DNA from: Saprospiraceae bacterium
Lineage (GTDB): Bacteria > Bacteroidota > Bacteroidia > Chitinophagales > Saprospiraceae
Assembly: GCA_016719855.1 (NCBI GenBank)
Contig: JADJYH010000055.1
Coordinates: 1-40,436, forward strand
Length of the DNA: 40,436 bases
Direction: 5' to 3'
Part shown: one piece after another, positions 9,392-18,000 of the stretch
How the letters are laid out: the number at the start of each line of letters is the position of its first letter
Numbering within the stretch: the first letter of the stretch is position 1
Translations under genes and position numbers: made by a program
Notes under the pieces: generated by a model
Told to the model about the DNA's origin: nothing
The model's database searches: none
The model's input: the letters and a program-made list of their open reading frames with translations, nothing else

Positions 9392-10072
9392 TTGCAAACG
9401 CAGGAAAAGCGGTTTTTTGAACCAGTCTCCTTTTTCAAGCAGACCCCGCGACAAGCGCTAAAGGTTGATGCGCTAAAGTGGTTTAGCCCAGCCTCCGGTG
9501 ATTACTTCCTTTTGGCAATCCAAGGTTTGGATATCAGGTGGAGGGAGGAGCTTTTGGGTTTCCTTGTAGAAAAATGTGGAATATGTACGAAGGATTTCTT
9601 TGCGCAAGACGTGCTTGAAATGTCTGACGACTTTGACAGGATATTGGCATCTCACTGCCCAATGAATGACCAACCGGAAGACTTTCCAAAACCAACACCT
9701 TTGACCATCAGAAAGCCAAGGCAAGATGACTACTTGTTGGAAGTGGACCAGGCCATCGAAGCGCACCTCAACGACGAAAAATTCCGGGGATGCGACCTTG
9801 CCCGGCTGCTTTGCTGCTGTGAGATGCAGCTTTACCGTAGGCTCAAGAAGCTCGCCCTGCTTTCCACCGCCAACTACATCCGAAGGTACAGGCTGCGCCG
9901 CAGCTTGGAACTGCTACGGCAAGCAAGTTTATCGGTTGGGCAGGTATGCTATGCCGTGGGCTTTGCTTCGCTCGAATATTTCAGTAGGAGCTTCAAAAAG
10001 GAATTTGGGGTTTGCCCGAATGACTACCGATTAGGCAAATATGTTGAAATAGGTCAAGTAAAAGTAAGATGA
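9392..10072 (+). CDS. AraC/XylS-family transcriptional regulator
   Basis: 226 residues. The C-terminal 100 residues (about 115-215) form the double helix-turn-helix of AraC proteins: LARLLCCCEMQLYRRLKKL (HTH 1), NYIRRYRLRRSLELL (linker helix), then VGQVCYAVGFASLEYFSRSF and KKEFGVCPNDYR (HTH 2). The N-terminal part shows no recognised sensor domain. The start is uncertain: this frame opens with TTG at 9392, while an ATG at 9384 is out of frame, so a small indel near the start is possible. It lies directly before the eCIS structural genes on the same strand. I infer that it regulates them, supported by direct repeats at 10051-10080. Confidence 0.88.
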   Translation: MQTQEKRFFEPVSFFKQTPRQALKVDALKWFSPASGDYFLLAIQGLDIRWREELLGFLVEKCGICTKDFFAQDVLEMSDDFDRILASHCPMNDQPEDFPKPTPLTIRKPRQDDYLLEVDQAIEAHLNDEKFRGCDLARLLCCCEMQLYRRLKKLALLSTANYIRRYRLRRSLELLRQASLSVGQVCYAVGFASLEYFSRSFKKEFGVCPNDYRLGKYVEIGQVKVR

Positions 10073-10080
10073 GGTCAAGT
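10051..10080 (+). promoter_or_regulatory. Tandem AGGTCAAGT repeats, candidate AraC-type operator
   Basis: AGGTCAAGT occurs at 10051-10059 and 10072-10080, 21 bp apart (two helical turns), in direct orientation as AraC-family sites usually are. The second copy covers the position where a -33 element would lie for the -7 box at 10100. An inverted half site TTGACC follows at 10105-10110. The first repeat lies inside the last codons of the AraC gene. Confidence 0.5.
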
Positions 10081-10099
10081 GCCGGTGTAATACTGCCGC

Positions 10100-10107
10100 T
10101 AATTTTG
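10100..10107 (+). promoter_or_regulatory. -7 box of a possible eCIS operon promoter
   Basis: TAATTTTG fits TAnnTTTG and lies 48 bp before the ATG of the DUF4255 gene. The -33 position reads AGT instead of TTG, consistent with an activator-dependent promoter. Confidence 0.4.
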
Positions 10108-10155
10108 ACCTTGACAATTTACCACGATAAAAGCCGATTGGCAAAACCAAAACCA

Positions 10156-10781
10156 ATGATTATCCATGCCCTTCAAATCCTCCGAAAAGAACTGGAAAGC
10201 TTCCTCACTCCAGTGGATGCTACCATTGATAGGGGTGTAGAACTGGGCAACATAGCCCCGCTCGACAAGATGCAGGGCGAAGCAAACGACGGAGATATCA
10301 ACAAAGTGCTCATCACGCTCATCAACGTCCGGGAGGAAAAGACCTTGAAAAATGGGCCGTTCAGCCGCCGAAACGACGCTACCATGAAGGTGGAATACTT
10401 CAACCCACCAGTCTTTCTGAACCTGTACATTCTCGTCAGCGCCAATCAGATCAGCTACGCCAATTCCTTGATTTACCTGTCAGGATAGCCGCTTTTTTTC
10501 AAGGGAAAAACGTGTTTACCCATTTGAACACCGTGGCCGTCACGAATACGGAGGTGCCGCTCGCCGACCAGATGGAGACCTTCAAAATAATACTCGACCT
10601 ATACTCGCCCAGCTTTGAGGAACTGAACCACATCTGGGGGACGCTGGGCGGCAAGCAGGTGCCGTCGTTGGTGTACTGTCTGCGGCTCGTGGAAGTCAAT
10701 CAGCGCAGGGCGGACAGCACTGGCGGCTTGGTGGAAGAGATACAACTGGGTGCTCGTGGAAAACAACCAATCACTAACTGA
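10156..10781 (+). CDS. DUF4255 (Pvc16_N-like) eCIS cap/terminator protein (one frameshift)
   Basis: ATG 10156 gives MIIHALQILRKELESFLTP, the typical start of DUF4255/Pvc16_N proteins. The pattern continues with VLITLINVREEKTLKN, NLYILVSAN and YANSLIYLS, then after a break PLADQMETFKIILDLYSP, LNHIWGTLGGKQVPSLVYCL and RLVEV. The break is at about 10484-10500, where the first frame stops at TAG and one base appears lost; the joined protein is about 208 residues, normal length. In Afp/PVC particles this family caps the distal end of the tube and sheath and ends polymerisation. It is the first structural gene of the locus and ends 2 nt before the next ATG. Confidence 0.85.
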
Positions 10782-10783
10782 CA

Positions 10784-11953
10784 ATGACGCCAGGCGATGT
10801 CATACACATAAAATATCCGGTGCTGTTCTCGGTGAGGGTGCTGCACCATTATTTTCTGGACAAGAGGGCCAGCCTGTTCGACAATTTCGAGTCGGAAAAG
10901 TCCGGCTTATTGGCGCTTGCCGAACACGACATCAGGCAGGTTTTTGAAATAAAACCAACTCCGTCAACCACAAAACTAATGGCGGCAAAGGGGTTCCTGT
11001 TCAAGCTGCACCAGTTCGGTTTTACCATCATCGCACAAGGCGACCAGGCGCTGCCCAGCGAGGTGGAGCGGCGCTTGTCGGACACCGAGCGCTTGGTGTT
11101 TTCCTTGAAAATAATTGATCCGTATTTTCTACAATACTCCGCTGCGTTCAGCCAGTTGGAGCAGGTGAGGGTGGAAAAAGCCGGACAGCCGAGCGAGCAG
11201 GATCGCTTTTTCAAACGGTTTTACCGCTTCGACAACCGGGCGGCCACGCTCATGCCTTTTTTGGCCAAAGGCCCCAGTAACTACGACAACGCAAGGGCCT
11301 ATTCCGCAGAAGAAATGGTGCGCTCGGTCAGTGGGGGAACGGTCGCATTTCATCAGGCAAAGCAAACGCTTGCAGCGGGCGTGGCTTTGGGTTCGGCCAG
11401 TTGGAACCCGTTGCCGACGCTGGACTACGCAGCTTACGACGCCAATCTTGCATACGAATTTGGACAGCGGGTGAGGGCCGCCGGGAACCTGGGGCATTTT
11501 GAGGCGAAGCAGCTAGTGCCGCCCAACACGCCGCCCCAGACGCCCGACAACGCATTTTGGCGCAAGCTGAACGACCTGAACCTTTACTACGCCAGCGCCG
11601 CCGACCTCGGCACGGAGCTGGAACTGAAGGACGACTACCCAGCCGATGCTTTTGCGCTGGTTTCAATCGCTGGTGGCCACCAGCCGGACGAGTTCAGCTT
11701 GTACAATGCCACGTTCCACCTGCGCTCACCCAAGTTCGAGCTGCGTTTCCAGAACAGGTGGTCGTGGTGGCACTACCTGAACGTGCCCAGTGGCAGCCCT
11801 GCGATTCCGGACGACTTCTTCCCCATCACGCTACGGGGGAAGGCAACTGGTCGGGACAACGTGACAAACCCGGACGGCAAGTCCGGGCTGCGGCGGGAGC
11901 CTCCAGAAAGCACGCAACCGCTAACTCGCTTATATTCAGACATTTATCTTTAA
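10784..11953 (+). CDS. eCIS-associated protein of unknown function
   Basis: 389 residues, no signal peptide or membrane segment. It begins IHIKYPVLFSVRVLHHYFLD and contains an internal FLFKLHQFGFTIIAQ strand pair. Near the C-terminus are a beta-rich part FHLRSPKFELRFQNRWSWW and the ending RLYSDIYL. I know no named domain. Its place between the DUF4255 cap gene and the sheath gene, tightly coupled to the former, suggests a structural or assembly role such as joining the cap to the sheath or tube; that is inference. The sequence just before the last residues (about 11830-11935) is low in recognisable structure and could hide a pair of compensating indels. Confidence 0.7.
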   Translation: MTPGDVIHIKYPVLFSVRVLHHYFLDKRASLFDNFESEKSGLLALAEHDIRQVFEIKPTPSTTKLMAAKGFLFKLHQFGFTIIAQGDQALPSEVERRLSDTERLVFSLKIIDPYFLQYSAAFSQLEQVRVEKAGQPSEQDRFFKRFYRFDNRAATLMPFLAKGPSNYDNARAYSAEEMVRSVSGGTVAFHQAKQTLAAGVALGSASWNPLPTLDYAAYDANLAYEFGQRVRAAGNLGHFEAKQLVPPNTPPQTPDNAFWRKLNDLNLYYASAADLGTELELKDDYPADAFALVSIAGGHQPDEFSLYNATFHLRSPKFELRFQNRWSWWHYLNVPSGSPAIPDDFFPITLRGKATGRDNVTNPDGKSGLRREPPESTQPLTRLYSDIYL

Positions 11954-11980
11954 TCAATCACTCATAAAAACAGATTCGTC

Positions 11981-13996
11981 ATGCTGAATTTAACTTCACT
12001 CAAAACGCCAGGCGTTTACATTGACGAGATTTCCAGGTTTCCACCTTCCATAGCCGCCGTCGAAACGGCGATTCCAGCCTTCATTGGCTACACGGCACGA
12101 GCCACGAAGAACGGCGAATCGGTTCTGGCCAAAGCCGTGGCCATTGACTCCATCGCCGAGTACGAAGAAATTTACGGTGGCGGCCCGCCTCAAACGGTGG
12201 AGGTTTACCTCGACAACAACGACCAATACCTCAATGCAACTTCTACCGCTGGTTATTTCCTATACGACAGTTTGCGGATGTTCTATGCAAATGGCGGTGG
12301 AAAGTGTTATATCATCTCTATCGGAATTTACCAATCACCCATCGTCATTGACATTGGCGATTTCAACGACGGTTTGGCTGCCCTTCAAAAAGAAGACGAG
12401 CCTACTATCATCGTGGCGCCCGATGCAGTTCAGTTGGCGGGCAATGGCCTCTTCGACTTCCAAGTGTCGGCCTTGCAGCAATGCGCCAAGCTCATGGATA
12501 GGGTACTGCTCTGCGACCTGCGGGAAAGCGATGAAACGGATTTTGACGACAGTGTCGCCGAGTTCAGGGACAATTCCGGCATCAACAACCTTAAGTATGG
12601 CGCAGCATACGCCCCTTGGATAAATGCCAGCCTGCCTCGGATTGTGCGCCAGCGCAACCTGACACTGCGCCGCACCGATGCGGCAGGGCCAGTCATCCCG
12701 TTGAATACCCTAACGACCAATGCAGGCATTTTGCAAATACTGACAGACCTTTCGTTGTCGCAAGGTGCCGTGAATACCAGCAACACAGGCTTGGCTGCTA
12801 TTGCTGGAGCGGGCAACTCCCTCGATGATGCGCTTAAAACGGTGGTAGATGTGTACAACAATAGTGCTGATACGACTTTGGCGACATTGGAGCCAGAACT
12901 ACAAGGCATCTACGGGCTGTTGGCGGAAGCCTTGGAGTTCATTGCGGATTTCCATACAAGCCTACCTACCCCAGTGCCTGCCCCTGCACCCGGCCAAACC
13001 AAGGACTTCAACCTTCGGGGAAATATTGAACAAATGCTAACGGCGAGCGGCATCAAGGCCGTCGTGGACAGATTGGCAGCACACCACAATCAACTTGGGG
13101 CGATTGATTTGTTTGACAATGTGGCCGTTGACTTGGACGATGCCCTGCCACTGCTTGGGTATGCCGATGTAGCCGCATTTGAAGCTACTACTTTTGCCAG
13201 CTTGGTCATTGCGAACCCCTACACTGGCGTTGCGGACGAAGAAGACCAAGCAGACATCGCAAGGGATGGTGCCCTCCGTGCCTCTGGCAGCATCATCGCA
13301 CTTTTCAACAGCGTGATGACCGCTGCCGCTGAATACGAGCGCACCTTTGACGACAGCTTACAAGCCAATTTTGGTTTCTATAAAAACATCGTGTCAAGGG
13401 CCGCCGAAAAGCTCAACCTCATGCCGCCGAGTGGTGCCATTGCTGGCATTTACGCTGCCGTGGATGCTTCGAGGGGCGTGTGGAAAGCTCCTGCCAATGT
13501 GAGCCTGACCGCCGTCACCAAGCCAGCCGTGAAAATCTCCCACGAAGAACAAATGTCGCTCAACGTGGACGTGAACTCCGGCAAATCCATTAATGCCATC
13601 CGTTCCTTCACGGGCAAGGGCACACTTGTCTGGGGCGCCCGCACCCTCGCCGGCAACGACAACGAGTGGCGCTACGTCAGCGTTCGCCGCTTCTTCAACA
13701 TGGTGGAGGAGAGCACCAAGAAGGCCACCGAGCAGTTCGTCTTCGAGCCAAACGACGCCAACACTTGGGTGAAAGTGCAGGCCATGATTGAAAACTTCCT
13801 GAACACGCTTTGGCGGGTCGGGGCACTGCAAGGCGTGAAGCCGGAGCACGCCTTTTATGTGGCAGTCGGCCTTGGCAAAACCATGACTCCGCTCGACATT
13901 TTGGAGGGCCGCATGATTGTAGAAATCGGCATGGCCGTCGTCCGCCCCGCCGAGTTCATCATCTTGCGCTTCTCGCACAAATTGGCAGAGTCGTGA
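11981..13996 (+). CDS. Contractile tail sheath protein with large insertion
   Basis: 671 residues. The N-terminus LTSLKTPGVYIDEISRFPPS followed by ETAIPAFIGYT is the classic start of phage/eCIS sheath proteins. The C-terminal sheath domain is clear: AIRSFTGKGTLVWGARTL, WRYVSVRRFFNMVEES, FVFEPNDANTWVKVQ, MIENFLNTLWRVGALQG and AFYVAVG. The region from about residue 225 to 478, between PWINASLPRIV and PPSGAIAGIYAAVD, is an extra, mostly helical segment with an internal Pro/Ala linker (LPTPVPAPAPGQ). In the family such insertions sit on the outer surface. Only one sheath gene is present, against three in Afp. The frame is intact. Confidence 0.95.
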   Translation: MLNLTSLKTPGVYIDEISRFPPSIAAVETAIPAFIGYTARATKNGESVLAKAVAIDSIAEYEEIYGGGPPQTVEVYLDNNDQYLNATSTAGYFLYDSLRMFYANGGGKCYIISIGIYQSPIVIDIGDFNDGLAALQKEDEPTIIVAPDAVQLAGNGLFDFQVSALQQCAKLMDRVLLCDLRESDETDFDDSVAEFRDNSGINNLKYGAAYAPWINASLPRIVRQRNLTLRRTDAAGPVIPLNTLTTNAGILQILTDLSLSQGAVNTSNTGLAAIAGAGNSLDDALKTVVDVYNNSADTTLATLEPELQGIYGLLAEALEFIADFHTSLPTPVPAPAPGQTKDFNLRGNIEQMLTASGIKAVVDRLAAHHNQLGAIDLFDNVAVDLDDALPLLGYADVAAFEATTFASLVIANPYTGVADEEDQADIARDGALRASGSIIALFNSVMTAAAEYERTFDDSLQANFGFYKNIVSRAAEKLNLMPPSGAIAGIYAAVDASRGVWKAPANVSLTAVTKPAVKISHEEQMSLNVDVNSGKSINAIRSFTGKGTLVWGARTLAGNDNEWRYVSVRRFFNMVEESTKKATEQFVFEPNDANTWVKVQAMIENFLNTLWRVGALQGVKPEHAFYVAVGLGKTMTPLDILEGRMIVEIGMAVVRPAEFIILRFSHKLAES

Positions 13997-14009
13997 GGAA
14001 AGGATTGAA

Positions 14010-14043
14010 GGATTGAAGAGGGAACTTTACCCTCCTTCAATCC
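14010..14043 (+). promoter_or_regulatory. Hairpin between the sheath and tube genes
   Basis: GGATTGAAGAGGG (14010-14022) pairs with CCCTCCTTCAATCC (14030-14043) with one bulge. More CAATCCTTCAAT copies follow up to 14100, so alternative pairings are possible. There is no T-run directly after it. It may tune read-through or mRNA stability between sheath and tube; inference. Confidence 0.45.
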
Positions 14044-14107
14044 CACAATCCTGCAATCTTCCACTCCATCCATTAATTCAATCCTTCAATCATTCAATCC
14101 TTAAAAA

Positions 14108-14539
14108 ATGTCAGAATATCCTATTCCAAAATTTCATTTCCAAGTGGACTGGAACGGCGTCAGCCTCAGCTTCACGGAGGTCACTGGCCTTGACATTCAG
14201 CAGGAAATAATCGAATACCGCCACGGCGACAGCAAGGATTATTCAAAAATAAAAATGCCGGGGCTGCGCAAGTTCAGCAATATCACCATGAAACGGGGCA
14301 CGTTCCAAGGCAAGGTAGACTACTACCAATGGATGAGCGACATCCAAAACGAGCGGGTCAACAACCGCCGGGATGTGGTCATCAAGCTCCTGAACGAGCG
14401 CCACGAACCCATCATCGCATGGCGGGCCACCCGTTGTTTCCCGGTGAAGGTGCAGGCCAGCGACCTCAAATCCGACGGCAACGAAATCGCCATCGAAACC
14501 ATCGAACTGGCGCACGAGGGCTTCAGCTTGATGGCTTAA
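14108..14539 (+). CDS. eCIS inner tube protein (gp19/Afp1-like), copy 1
   Basis: 143 residues of the T4 gp19-like tail tube family: YPIPKFHFQVDW, FTEVTGLDIQQEIIEYRHGD, KMPGLRKFSNITMKRG, DYYQWM and RDVVIKLLNERHEPIIAW. They end with VKVQASDLKSDGNEIAIETI and ELAHEGF. The protein forms stacked hexameric rings inside the sheath. It differs from the second tube protein in its N-terminus and in the exact KMPGL loop, so copy 1 probably makes the main shaft and copy 2 the baseplate-proximal ring, as in Afp1 and Afp5. The frame is intact. Confidence 0.93.
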   Translation: MSEYPIPKFHFQVDWNGVSLSFTEVTGLDIQQEIIEYRHGDSKDYSKIKMPGLRKFSNITMKRGTFQGKVDYYQWMSDIQNERVNNRRDVVIKLLNERHEPIIAWRATRCFPVKVQASDLKSDGNEIAIETIELAHEGFSLMA

Positions 14540-14567
14540 CCGCCTTTTTCACCCAAATCGCCGTGCC

Positions 14568-15023
14568 ATGCCGGACACAGCTAGGAGTGGTGGGTACTAC
14601 CCACCCGTCAGCTTTTATTTCAAGGTGGAATTCTCGGTGAGCAAGGACGCCCACGACGCCAGTTTTCAGTCCGTTTCCGGCCTTTCGGTCGAGTACGAAC
14701 TGGAAACCTTTAAAGAAGGGGGCGAAAACCGCTTCGAGCACAAGCTGCCTGGCCGCACCCGCTACCCCGACCTCGTGCTGAAACGTGGGTTATTGACCGA
14801 CTCGGCGGTGATAAAATGGTGCATTGATGCCCTGCAAAACCGGGACATCAGGCCCGCCGACGTGACCGTGACCCTGCTCAACGAAAAGCACGAGCCGCTC
14901 AAGGCTTGGAACATCGTGCGGGCATGGCCAAAAAAATGGACAGTGGCCGACCTGAACGCCAACGAGAACAATGTGCTAGTGGAAACTTTGGAATTGAGTT
15001 ACCGCTATTTTACGCTAAAATAA
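14568..15023 (+). CDS. eCIS inner tube protein, copy 2 (Afp5-like initiator)
   Basis: 151 residues, same tube fold: PPVSFYFKVEFSV, FQSVSGLSVEYELETFKEGG, KLPGRTRYPDLVLKRGLL, VTVTLLNEKHEPLKAWNIVR and ANENNVLVETLELSYRYF. It has an 8-residue longer N-terminus and no internal YYQWM stretch. In Afp/PVC the second tube protein starts the tube on the spike complex; the position here, directly before the DUF5908 and LysM baseplate genes, fits that. Intact frame, 28-nt gap from copy 1. Confidence 0.92.
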   Translation: MPDTARSGGYYPPVSFYFKVEFSVSKDAHDASFQSVSGLSVEYELETFKEGGENRFEHKLPGRTRYPDLVLKRGLLTDSAVIKWCIDALQNRDIRPADVTVTLLNEKHEPLKAWNIVRAWPKKWTVADLNANENNVLVETLELSYRYFTLK

Positions 15024-15033
15024 ACTGTCGCAA

Positions 15034-15213
15034 ATGCCCATCCAGATTCGTGAATTGGTCGTGAAAGTTACGGTGAGCGAAGGCACCAACCAGCCTGCTC
15101 AGTCTGGTACTGGCAGTGGCCAAGCATCCTCGTCCAGCACCGCCAATTCCGAACTGTTGCAGCAATGCGTCGAAGAGGTTTTGGAAGTGCTAAAACGCAA
15201 GAAAGAACGCTGA
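15034..15213 (+). CDS. DUF5908 small eCIS protein (Afp6-like position)
   Basis: 59 residues starting MPIQIRELVVKVTVSEG, the pattern of DUF5908 proteins, which are short and almost always found between tube and LysM genes of eCIS loci. The middle is Ser/Gly/Thr-rich and probably flexible. The C-terminus is a charged helix (LLQQCVEEVLEVLKRKKER). The start is 10 nt after the tube stop. Function is not established; an assembly or adaptor role near the baseplate is inferred from its constant position. Confidence 0.8.
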   Translation: MPIQIRELVVKVTVSEGTNQPAQSGTGSGQASSSSTANSELLQQCVEEVLEVLKRKKER

Positions 15214-15261
15214 AAACCCCCATCAAACAATTCAAACCAATCAAACTCGTCAAACCACATC

Positions 15262-15951
15262 ATGGCCGAATCCGGGAAACTCGAAAAAATGCAAATCATC
15301 GCCTACAAGGACGCAAGCCTGAGCGATGACAAAAAGATAGGCAGCTACACGGCAATGATGAACCCAGAGAGCTACACTTTGGACTACAAAATCGAGTACA
15401 ATGAGGAGCAAGGCCAAGGCACCAGCTCGACCCAACAGCGCTATAAGCTCACTAAGCCGGAGGAGATGAGCTTTGAGTTTTTGTTCGACAACACGGGCAT
15501 CATTGACGAAAAACCCCGGAGCGACATCCACCAAGAAATCACGACTTTCCGTGACCTTTTGGTGAAATACGAAGGGGAAATACACGAGCCGAAGCATTTC
15601 AAATTGGCTTGGGGAACCATTCTTTTCAAAGGGCGGCTCACCAGCCTGAACATCGCTTTCAAGCTCTTCAAGCCCGATGGCACGCCCATCCGGGCGGTGG
15701 CAAAGGCCACCTTCAAGGGCAGCATCGAGGAGAACCTGCGGGTGGCCAAGGAAGACGCCAAGTCTCCCGACCTCACCCACCTTCGATTGGTCAAGGCCGG
15801 GGACACGCTGCCCATGATGTGCTACCGCATCTACGGCGACCCACGGTATTATTTGGAAGTGGCGAAAGTCAATGGTCTGGGCCATTTCAGGCGCTTGGAA
15901 CCGGGCATGGAACTGCTTTTTCCACCCCTCGAAAAAACGGCGAAACGATGA
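15262..15951 (+). CDS. LysM-containing baseplate protein (Afp7/Pvc7-like)
   Basis: 229 residues. The N-terminal two thirds match the gp53-like Pvc7 family: KLEKMQIIAYKD, YTAMMNPESYTLDYKIEYNE, EEMSFEFLFDNTGI and PKHFKLAWGTILFKGRLTSL. The C-terminus (about 172-222) is a LysM domain: LRLVKAGDTLPMMCYRIYGD then YYLEVAKVNGL and LEPGMELLFPP. In PVC this protein clamps the tube to the spike. Its stop overlaps the ATG of the VgrG-like gene (ATGA at 15948), so the two are translationally coupled. Confidence 0.92.
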   Translation: MAESGKLEKMQIIAYKDASLSDDKKIGSYTAMMNPESYTLDYKIEYNEEQGQGTSSTQQRYKLTKPEEMSFEFLFDNTGIIDEKPRSDIHQEITTFRDLLVKYEGEIHEPKHFKLAWGTILFKGRLTSLNIAFKLFKPDGTPIRAVAKATFKGSIEENLRVAKEDAKSPDLTHLRLVKAGDTLPMMCYRIYGDPRYYLEVAKVNGLGHFRRLEPGMELLFPPLEKTAKR

Positions 15952-17697
15952 GCGACAACAGCCGGAGCGTACCCACCTCCTCGCCGCCATCCGTGGCGAC
16001 CATCACCGTGCTTTCGGAGGGGAACGAGCTGCCCCGCAACTGGCAACTGCTCTCGGTCAGCGTACACTACGAAGCCAACCGGATACCCTCCGCCACGCTG
16101 ATTTTTCAAGACGGCGAAGTGTCCACGACCAGCTTCCCGGTCAGCGACGGGGCGGAATTGCAACCTGGCAAGGCCATTGAAATAAAAGCAGGCTACCAAG
16201 GCAACGACGAGCTGCTCTTCAAGGGAATCGTGGTAAAACAAGCCCTGAAAATGCGCCAGACCACGTCAATGCTCATCGTCGAGTGCAAGGACGAAGTGGT
16301 GAAAATGACGGGGTCGCCCCGCAGTGCCTACTTCGTTGAGCAAAAAGATAGTGACGCCATCGAAAGCATCGTGCAGGCCAACGGGCTGCAGGCCGAGGTG
16401 GAGGCGACCGATGTGGAGCACGAGCAATTGGTGCAATACAACACGACCGACTGGGATTTTGTGCAAATGCGGGCAGAAGCCAACGGGCTGATTTGCCTCG
16501 CCGACGCCGGAAAGTTGACCGTGGCCAAACCCGACCCATCGGGCGAGCCAGTATTAAACTTACAGTTCGGTGCTACTTTGCTGGAAATGGACTTGGAAAT
16601 GGACGCCCGTGACCAGCCCAAGGCAGTGAAGGGCTTTGGCTGGAACCCCGCCGACCAAACACTGGCCGAGGCCGAGGCTGCGGAACCCACCACGACCAAC
16701 AACGGCAATATTGCACCTGCCGACTTGGCCAGGGTGCTCGACCAAGATGCGCACCAGCTTTTCCACGGCGGTGCCGTGGCAGAGGCGGAACTGAAAGCCT
16801 GGGCCAACGGCCATTTACTCAAAAGCCGCTTCGCAAAACTGCGGGGCAGGGTGAAATGCCAAGGTTTTCCGGGCGTGAAGCCCGGCAACATCATCGAGCT
16901 GCAAGGGGTGGGGGAGCGCTTTAACGGCAAGGCGTTCGTCTCAGGCGTGGCGCACCAAGTGGCACAGGGCAATTGGGAAACCTCCATCCAAATCGGCCTC
17001 GACCCGGAGTGGTTTGCCGAGCGGGTCGGGCAAGCGGCGGGCGGCGGCTCTGTTTTGACCCCCCGAATTGACGGCCTGCAAATCGGCGTGGTGACGGCGT
17101 TGGAAGGCGACCCCGCCTCCGAGGAGCGGATTCAGTTAAGGCTACCCATCGTCAACAAAGCCGAGGACGGCACTTGGGCACGCCTCGCCACCCTGACGCC
17201 GGGGACAAGCGGGGCACGTTTTTCCGCCCAGAAGTGGGCGACGAGGTGCTGGTCGGCTTCATCGGCCAAGACCCCCGCCACGCCGTGGCGCTGGGCGGCT
17301 GCACAGCAGCGCCAAGGCTGCGCCAGAGCCTGCCTCCGACGACAACCACAAGAAGGGCTACGTGAGCCGCAGCGAGATGAAGCTGGTTTTTGACGATGAA
17401 AAAAAATCCATCACGATAGAGACGCCAAAGGGCAACCTCATTGAACTGAGCGAGGACACGGGCGGCATTTCGCTCACCGACGAAAACGGCAACAAACTGA
17501 CCTTGAACGCCGACGGCGTGACCATCGAGAGCGCCAAGGACATCATTTTCAAAACATCGTCCGGCGACCTGAAAATGGAAGCGATGAACATAAAAGCCAA
17601 GGCCCAGATGAATTTCAAAGCCGAAGGAAGCGCTGGCGCCGAGCTGTCTGCCAGCGGCCAGACGGTGGTGAAAGGGTCAATTGTACAAATAAACTGA
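15948..17697 (+). CDS. VgrG-like spike protein (Afp8/Pvc8-like; two frameshifts)
   Basis: About 583 residues when joined. Residues 1-370 match the phage gpD/VgrG fold (NWQLLSVSVHYEANRIPSA, KAIEIKAGYQGNDELLFKG, NTTDWDFVQMRAEANGLI, KCQGFPGVKPGNIIEL). An OB-fold follows (LQIGVVTALEGDPASEERIQ, TFFRPEVGDEVLVGFI). The C-terminus is the beta-helix needle, with repeats like ITIETPKGNLIELSED and LTLNADGVTIESAKDIIF. Breaks occur at about 17205 (a G4 run where G5 is needed: TPG then DKRGTFF) and about 17298 (GGCGG needs an extra G: GG then LHSSAK). Both fit homopolymer errors. The trimer carries the PAAR tip encoded 6 nt downstream. Confidence 0.92.
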
Positions 17698-17703
17698 CGA
17701 AAG

Positions 17704-17988
17704 ATGCCACCAGCAGCAAGAATAGGCGATATGCATGTTTGTCCGATGGTCACGGGCACCGTCCCGCACGTCGGGGGGCCAGTAGCCATGGGCAGCCCGA
17801 CGGTGCTCATCGCAGGGATGCCCGCCGCACGGGTCGGCGACATAGCCACCTGCGTAGGCCCGCCGGATACGATTGTGGCGGGTTCCGCAACGGTGATGAT
17901 TGGCGGGATGCCCGCAGCCCGGCTGGGCGATTCCACGGCGCATGGCGGCACCATCATCGTGGGGGCACCGACAGTGATGATTGGTTAA
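17704..17988 (+). CDS. PAAR-repeat spike tip (Afp10/Pvc10-like)
   Basis: 94 residues made of three PAAR-type repeats: MPPAARIGDMHVCP, GMPAARVGDIATC and GMPAARLGDSTAH. Conserved His/Cys residues between them suit a bound metal at the tip. Length matches single-domain PAAR proteins; there is no C-terminal effector extension. It sharpens the VgrG-like trimer and lies directly after that gene. Confidence 0.95.
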   Translation: MPPAARIGDMHVCPMVTGTVPHVGGPVAMGSPTVLIAGMPAARVGDIATCVGPPDTIVAGSATVMIGGMPAARLGDSTAHGGTIIVGAPTVMIG

Positions 17989-18000
17989 ATTTTTTTGAAA

